A DNA stretch of 5,469 nucleotides from JAMLIO01 sp031412575. GTDB lineage: Bacteria > Bdellovibrionota > Bdellovibrionia > Bdellovibrionales > UBA1609. The translations under genes and the position numbers were made by a program. Below the pieces are notes generated by a model. The model was given only the letters and a program-made list of their open reading frames with translations, was not told where the DNA came from and ran no database searches. Positions 5,467 to 5,469 of this stretch are shown here, piece by piece. Location of the stretch: NCBI GenBank assembly GCA_031412575.1, contig JANODG010000241.1, positions 1 through 5,469 of the forward strand, given 5' to 3'. Every line of letters starts with the position of its first letter. Positions within the stretch are counted from its first letter, which is position 1.

Positions 5467-5469
5467 ATA

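Overview
This is an AT-rich bacterial window. It encodes four intact proteins: two exported proteins on the minus strand and a two-gene operon on the plus strand. The mix (an exported murein L,D-transpeptidase of the YkuD_2 type, an exported CapA-like metallophosphatase, an exported TPR protein and a bacterial deoxyhypusine synthase homologue) would fit a Gram-negative lineage such as Bdellovibrionota. That placement is only a guess, because there is no rRNA or marker gene here.

Layout. Positions 1-297 hold no intact gene but contain a diverged repeat, read on the minus strand (about 163 to 9). The minus-strand genes are the L,D-transpeptidase (298-1137) and the CapA-family protein (1300-2361). 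They are separated by 162 bp that carry a perfect 13-bp palindrome built from 7-nt units. The divergent intergenic region 2362-2600 contains a GC-rich, structure-prone block. The plus-strand operon is a TPR protein (2601-4109) followed 27 nt later by a deoxyhypusine synthase-like gene (4137-5105). After it come a strong hairpin (5122-5154), a textbook intrinsic terminator (5203-5232) and a second copy of the repeat (5296-5447), this time on the plus strand.

How the genes may work together. The two minus-strand proteins both act in the envelope, but no shared pathway is evident. The plus-strand pair is very probably co-transcribed. It joins an exported helical-repeat protein with clustered histidines to a cytoplasmic NAD-dependent aminopropyl/aminobutyl-transfer enzyme homologue that keeps the catalytic lysine but has changed substrate-site residues.

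The most unusual signals are not genes. First, the roughly 150-nt repeat is about 75% identical between the two window edges, points outward in both places, follows a gene in the same direction at both edges, and has indels of 3 and 6 nt with a shared in-frame stop. Second, both genes that end a transcription unit (L,D-transpeptidase and DHS-like) switch abruptly to C-rich, G-poor codons over roughly their last 20-30 codons, while the two upstream genes (CapA, TPR) do not. This pattern is compatible with Rho loading or another 3'-end signal written into coding sequence.
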